Positions 58,269 through 64,000 of a stretch of DNA of 64,000 bases are shown here, piece after piece. Position 1 is the first letter of the stretch; every line of letters begins with the position of its first letter. The translations under genes and the position numbers were made by a program. This stretch comes from Oscheius sp. JU75. Lineage: Eukaryota; Nematoda; Chromadorea; Rhabditida; Rhabditidae. The stretch spans positions 5,146,001-5,210,000 of the forward strand of contig JASJZC010000006.1 of the NCBI GenBank assembly GCA_037178855.1, read 5' to 3'. The notes below the pieces were generated by a model. The model searched no databases, was not told the origin of the DNA, and was given only the letters and a program-made list of their open reading frames with translations.

Positions 58269-58643
58269 ATGATTTCTCTTTTTTTCACAAGTCAAAACGC
58301 TTGTTTCTCCATCCTAGAGCAAAGGGTGAAGACAATTTTGCTGTAGAATGGTTTGGAAACAACGTAGTGTACTATTTCCAGACTTAGAAACCAAGCGGTT
58401 CTCTTGTTCCACTAACAATAACCTTCAGGCAATCCTGCTCTCTCGAAAAGTCTTTACAATTTTAGCTTTTTATTTATTTTTTTTTTGTACTTTTTTCACA
58501 TCTTATCATGGTGCAGATATACAGAAGAGTATGACAACAGCACAAAAAAGAAACAACTAAAGTTAGACTAAAGTTGATGAGAAGGGGGACGCCTAGAGCA
58601 GTCGCACCGAGACCGGGTTCTATAAATCTCCCGCGGCGGCGTC

Positions 58644-60744
58644 CTAACTCAGTTGCAGGAGGTGAACCTTGCCCAGGCTGTTGGCAACTAGCACGTGATC
58701 GCTATCCTTCTTCCAGCAGACTGATGATACAAAACCTTCGGTATCATCTTCGGGAGCATTGTCTTTTCCAACTGTATAGGTGCAGAGGGGATCGGATAAA
58801 CCTTTGTAGTAGAAGAAGGCGCGACTGTTCTCTGATCCTGAAAGATTCATGGGTAAGAGTCTCTAGAAAAACTGTTATTCACCGCACATGACGTGATCTC
58901 CATTGCTGCTCAATCCGACGAAATTTTTCTCATTGACATGTCCCTTCAAAACCTTCGTGCAACGACCGTCATTCACATTCCAGACTCTCAGACTCGAATC
59001 GGTCGATCTGAACCTCATATTTAGGAATGGTAAAGAGACTTAAAATACGCAGAGACTACGGTATCTTTGTTCAGATAACGGACGTAAGAGACGGCCTTTC
59101 TATGTCCTTTGAAGATGCTCAACGGCTTGCCCGTGTGTCGAATGTCATAGAGATGGACACAGTGGTCGGCAGAACCGAAGACGAGCTGGTGCTCCTTTTC
59201 CGGACTGAAGTAGACACAACAGACATTTACTTTAGCCTCGATTTTGGCCACGGAGCGATCGCAGTTGACATTCCAAATTAGGACCTTGCTGTCATCACTT
59301 CCCGAAGCCATGATCTTGGGGTCTACTGTGCTGAAGTGGACGGTCCAGCATCTCTTCTCATGTTCTTGGAATGTTCGAACAATCTTTCCTTTCTCAATGT
59401 CCCAGGCCGATACATGGCCGTCGTAGTCACTGCTGGCCAGAAGGGATCGAGTATCCGGGCTCCAGGAGATGTTGGAAATCTTGCTGCGACAGACCAGCTG
59501 TCCTAGAGGGAAATGATTCTTTTCCGGATTGTCCAGGAAGTAGTTAAAGTCGAAGATTTTGATCTTCTTGGTCACTCCGGCAACGACAAATCTTTCTCCG
59601 GTACTATCAAACTCGAGACTCGAAATGATTGACATGGACGGATTCGGCTCGCAGTCATAGTTCAGATTGGCAATTTTTGTCACATTTCCATATCTTGTGA
59701 TTCCTTCGGTGACTTCGCTCATGGCATTAATACGATTCAGAGACATCGTTGTCTGGTCTTCTATAAGCACATCTTTGTAATTTTCCACAATAATTGTGTA
59801 AAACAGGACTTTCCATGTTTGCAACAATTCAAAAAGTTACCATTAGTGTATGGACTGTACTTTTGGTAGATCTCATGATAGGCATTGGTGAAGGCATCAA
59901 AATGGGCTCGGAGTCGCTCGTCTTTGGTTATTTGCTGAAAAGTTGACTTTGAACCGAGCAGAAGCAGTTTACCGCAGGAGTAAGGATAGTTTCTTCTGTT
60001 GTTGGTATTGAAGAGCCGCTACTTGAACTGGAAGACATGACACTGGTGACCCCACCGTAGAGGGCAGACTAAAACGTGTAGGTTATTGTAAGTTTAAAAC
60101 TGTTCCTCTTTTTATTGTTAATGACATTGTCTCTTCTTACCTCTCTAGTGAATCCCCCATCCAAAAACTGCTTGTCCTGAATAGCTGCCTTGGTTTTGGC
60201 TGCCAACATTTCCATATCATACTTGTTCTTCTTGACCATATCATTCAGACCGACAGCTGCAACGCGGTTAGTGCAAAAGTTTCCATCTGACATACAGATT
60301 GTCCTCAAACTTTCCTGACGGGCAGTCTTGTACTTTCGTTCTCTTATTTCATGCAGCCGGCTGATCATAGTACTCAAATGGATTTCGTCCAGATAATCAA
60401 AGTTTCTCGTGAGCAAATCCACGTCGAAGTCGCCGTTGAGAGGCTGAAATTCCTTTGAATGAGATCTATTAAAACAAAACTCACAGTTAGTTGCGGGACT
60501 GGTTTGGCTCGAGGCTGTACTATCAGAAGTTTCGAGACATTCGCCTGAATGAGAAATTTACTCACTGTTCAACAGGTTAACTGACGATCGTGGCGGAATG
60601 AGAAAAATTCGCGTTACAAAGCGGGCAACGTTTTCTGTAACGGAGAGAGTTGTGGAGACAAAGTTTGCAGAAGATGCCCGAACAGCAGAGCATCGAGACG
60701 GGGTCAGTTGAGCTTTCCCAGCAGGTTGCACTGAAAGTAGTCAT
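58644..60744 (-). CDS. COP1: COP1 E3 ubiquitin ligase
   Basis: Exons run from ATG 60744 to TAG 58644. The N-terminal RING reads [23 protein letters not shown] and RCPLCN; one of the eight zinc ligands appears to be Ser (CWES). A helical region follows ([39 protein letters not shown]), then the COP1 WD40 propeller: [109 protein letters not shown] and [19 protein letters not shown], coiled coil and this WD40 set identify COP1, which recruits substrates for ubiquitination in the nucleus. The changed RING ligand is unusual and should be confirmed on transcripts. Confidence 0.93.
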
Positions 60745-61051
60745 TTGTCTGGTACTTTCTCAATACTCGGCTGCTCCCATATTCCTAGTCCTATTTGCAA
60801 AACCAACAGAACAATCGAGACGTATCAGCTGTTTACCTCTTTGCCACACTGTACCTATTTTTCAAAGGGTTTCCTGCACCCATCGAAGACCCAATTTCTC
60901 TTCGTGTTTTTGTAAACAGTATTTGAAACCTTGCATCAGAAAATTGAGAGAAAGCACCATTCTTAGCACTATTTCAACTACTCTACGTGGTTGACGGTTC
61001 CTCCTATTCGGGGATCAGAAAATCGCCTGCTTTGAATCAAGAGCACAAAAC

Positions 61052-62778
61052 CTACCAGCTGGGTCCCTTAACTATTTGCGGCTCTTGAAGTTCTTGTTTG
61101 ATCTTGAGTTCTGTTTTTTTTTGTATCTCAATCCGTTTCGCCTCTTCAGCAGCATAAGGGTCGGGAAGCTTGGGTAGCATTTCATCCATATCTCCAATTA
61201 CAGCCATGATTCTCTGATTCTGAGCATTTCTCCCAGAAGCTTCTGTCATTCTTCCTCCAGGTCTGTAGATACCCGGTAGAGGTCGATCGGATCCCTCCGA
61301 AGGATTGGTTGCCAGCGAATGCGCAAACTCATGACCTCGAATAGGATATTTTTCAATTGATGGCAGTTGGGACATGGATGGCATCGAGTTCGGACCGCTA
61401 GATAGAGGGAGAGAAGGTATTCTAAGAGACTCGGCTCTTGAGGACGAAATCCAATCCTCCTTGTTCATTTGTCCAAAAGGAGGGATATTCGAGTTGGTTT
61501 CAGCTGCAGTTCTGAAACTCCAACCAGGTATCGGGGGCCCTGAAAGTACAGATGCCGGAGCACCTAATCCCGTTGGCTCACTACAAAGCGGTTTCAGAGC
61601 TGAATATTACATGTTTTTACGATCGAAAGGGTGTACTACCTGAAGTAGCCTGCGCAGCAGGAGTATGTAGTCGTCTCTTTTTCGGTGGATCTCCCATCGG
61701 TTTTCCGCAGCTTGCACAATTTGCTTGGCGCCCAGCTATGGCTGCTTCAGACATCGCTTTGACGAGACATGTGTGGCAATACATGGCACCGCAACAGTAG
61801 ACGGCATGAGGCTCCTTTGGTGTCGTTTCGCAGACGGCGCTACAATTTTTTGAGTTAAAATTTGTTTTTGAACAGTTTAGGTTACAAGTGTGGCCGATGG
61901 TTTGTTGGGGCTCGCGAAAGGTAGATGATGTTCCAGTCGGGCTACCCTGGTAGTAACAACGTTCCCCCAACAAAGCTATCTCTCAAACTGACTCGACTTT
62001 GCCTTGATTTGCTAACACAGTGTGCGCACAAAGTAACTATTACAAATCGGCTATATTGACTTCAGACACAGAGAGAGTTTTGGGCATTTTGAACTAGATT
62101 TCCTTCTAATATGACGCATCCAATTCGGCTCCAGGGAAACAGACATGTCTCTTATCAATTACTTCCTACTTTTTCGAAATTATAGCCGATTGCAGCGATC
62201 AGTTTGCACGAATTTCATGCCGAGAAGCAAAAAATGGAATGCGAACTGTTTTGAAAGAGTTTCCTTTGAAGGTAGTTTTTAATGCTCAAAAGTCTCTGTG
62301 TATCTGACTGTCTGAAGCTCTAGTTACCAATGTGTCAGTTACTTTATGACAGCAATTACTGTTTGCAAGTCAAGACAATTCATGTTAGTTTGGGACCAGT
62401 TTGCGTCTCTGGGAGAACACTGCTCCTATCAGGGTAGCTCAACTGGAACTGCATCTACTTGTCACAAGCCCCAACAATATTTTCTAAAACGAAGATAAAA
62501 CTCATACCAATTTGGAATGGTCAATTTTCGTCGCTGTGGAATAGAAGATGAGCCACTAGCTCGTTCTTGGCCAGGAGTCGTATCCGAGTTTGATATACTA
62601 GGTAGAGAGACTGAAAACGTGTATAATGTAAGAAATGAACGCAGACAATACCATATGATCCTATTTCACTTTGCTGAGCCTGTTCATCTCGTGGTCTCGG
62701 TTGTCCTCCACCTCTGCGTGTTGTATTCGGTTGTCCTCCACCTCTGCGTATTGTACCCCTCGAAGAAGAAGAAGACAT
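61052..62778 (-). CDS. RING-finger protein with RGG-like N-terminus
   Basis: Four exons join in frame from ATG 62778 to TAG 61052. Exon 1 encodes a Ser run and two repeats of RRGGGQP, from a 30-bp tandem duplication. Exons 2 and 3 join to form NCAVCETTPKEP...YCCGAMYCHTC...NCASCGKPMG, a complete eight-ligand RING-like motif split by the 670-bp intron that holds the fold-back element at 61902-62478. A basic KKRR follows, then a long Pro/Ser-rich region (PSMSQLPSIEKYPIRG, GRNAQNQRIMAVIGD) and a charged C-terminus (AAEEAKRIEIQKKTELKIKQ). Probably a nuclear E3 ligase; the family is not recognised. The first RING Cys codon is completed only by splicing. Confidence 0.75.
61902..62478. repeat. Dispersed repeat family B, paired fold-back copy in an intron
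   Basis: Inverted arms of about 200 bp start TTGTTGGGGC and share GTTCCAGT, GAGCTACCCT, CTTGACTTG-like, AAGTAACT and ACAGAGA...TTTTG(G/A)GCATT. The single-arm relative is at 11120-11335. The element fills most of the intron that splits the RING finger of the surrounding gene. No coding capacity or clear target duplication was found. Confidence 0.8.
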
Positions 62779-62789
62779 GCTGGGCTGGA

Positions 62790-64000
62790 ATAGCGCAATG
62801 ATCTCTTTTTAACCAGTTCGCTTTTCTCTTCGCGTTGTCTATTACGCTTTTTAAGAGAATAAGGTAAGTTATTGTCGCTATGAAACTACAATTACAGTTA
62901 GTATAAACGTTTCAGATAAGTTTTCTGAAATGGTTGCAATACATATTTATAGGGTATATTTTTCATTGTTTCACGCAGAGCTTGCATCCTCCCTCTCTTT
63001 CTGCCCTTTTTCTCAAACATATTGATGGTATGAATAAGAAGACGAGTCATCCTTTGAAAACTAACAAACGAAGACAGAAACTTGCTATCAGAAACGATCC
63101 ACAAACTTCCGTTTCTAAATCAGTAAAAACGTGCCGGCGTGGAGACTTCTGACGGAAGTATACGCCTGTTCCGCTTCGCTCTACTTCTCATCGTTAGAAA
63201 ACTGAGGACAGAGGAGAAAAGGCCTGGGAGTGGCGGGATCATGGCTACTTACGTGACCTCGTGTACATTCGTTGAAAACTATCGATTTGGTGTATTGGCT
63301 TTCATAAATGGTCATGCTTTGCTTTTTGGCGCACGATATTCCACAGATATTCCACAGAATCTTGATAAGCACAGAATGCTATTTGGAAATGCTCGGCAAC
63401 GAACTGATTTTCTGTCGAAGACAACTTCAAACAGTTTGTATTCTACAGTTGAAAGAAACACTGAAGTGACGTATCTAGGCATTTCACAAACTCTTTCAAA
63501 ACGTAGGTGACGGACATTTCGAAAAGTACGTCTGAGCATTGGGAAATTAGCTTCAAGATGCTGGTTTAGACTACTATTCAAATTACCGATCGGAAAAGTA
63601 GGTGACTACTCTTACCTAACAAACTACGTCAGATGATTGACTGGCTTTATGTCTGTTTTATCTCTACTTATGACACTAAACTGAATACAACGAAGGAAAG
63701 AAGGAATGGGACCTGCTTCGAAAGAGAACAGGAAAATAATGATAAACCAAGTTGATAAAGTTTTTGATAAGAACCTGAGTTTTGTAACTGGAAGATTCGA
63801 AAATGTCTCTCCTCTTTTCAATGAAATCATACAATCACTGATTAGCTGTTTTGCCAAATGAAAAACAAGAAAACAGTGATTAAAGAGTCTCATGTCTTTT
63901 TCATACCGTTTGGTCTTCAATAAATAGCAATTTGTCTAGTTGGTCTACTGACTAGAACTTCTTTTCATCCCACAGTGTTAAAACTCACGTGTAGTGATAT
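62790..64000. other. No clear gene
   Basis: A minus-strand frame at 62898-63104 has a basic helical end (MFEKKGRKRGRMQALRETMK), which may be a C-terminal exon, but no upstream exon could be joined. The rest shows no supported feature. Confidence 0.35.

Noticed and set aside
60744..61052. Fusion of the upstream RING gene with COP1 into one transcript
   Set aside because: The upstream frame ends in TAG at 61052 and COP1 has its own ATG at 60744 before its RING; a join was not needed, although a splice donor overlaps the stop.
1..64000. CRISPR array, operons or bacterial promoters
   Set aside because: Introns, kinases and transposons show a eukaryotic genome; no regularly spaced identical repeats were seen.

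Overview
The window is eukaryotic and metazoan. Genes are cut by many small GT-AG introns, often 40-80 nt. The recognisable conserved genes are animal types: a calpain-5-like protease, a SIRT6 deacylase and the COP1 ubiquitin ligase. Compact introns, an expanded kinase family and many small DNA transposons suggest an early-branching animal, possibly a sponge. That placement is an inference. Gene models were read by eye from splice signals and frame continuity, so outer limits are approximate.

Layout. 0-4 kb: the last exon of a cysteine-rich secreted peptide, a fold-back repeat with tRNA-like sequence, a kinase pseudogene and a small one-pass membrane protein gene. 4-17 kb: sparse, with one phase-consistent minus-strand gene having long introns. 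17.5-20.2 kb: an unrecognised protein with an internal domain duplication. 20.2-24 kb: no gene seen, with a degenerate minisatellite. 24.1-26.8 kb: calpain-5-like. 26.9-46.5 kb: a cluster of eight minus-strand kinase or pseudokinase genes broken up by a mariner, a Tc1/mariner relic, fold-back repeats and a 1.5 kb terminal-inverted-repeat element carrying a RING-finger ORF. 46.6-52 kb: kinase fragments, a 1,030 bp inverted copy of part of the cluster, and a small multi-pass membrane gene in a tandem duplication. 52-62.8 kb: housekeeping and regulatory genes, all minus strand (SIRT6, a helical-repeat-like protein, a small unknown protein, COP1, a RING protein). 62.8-64 kb: nothing clear.

The main biological interest is the kinase cluster. 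Most members share one phase-2 intron that splits the Asn codon of the catalytic loop (HRDxxxxN), which marks them as paralogues. Their catalytic motifs have been lost in different ways: HRD/DFG, HRD/DLG, HWD/DLS, HRN/DFS, HRR/CPV, HGD/NMS, HNN/GFN. One gene joins two pseudokinase domains in tandem. This is a birth-and-death array of active kinases and presumed pseudokinases, with very recent inverted duplication and transposon-linked rearrangement.
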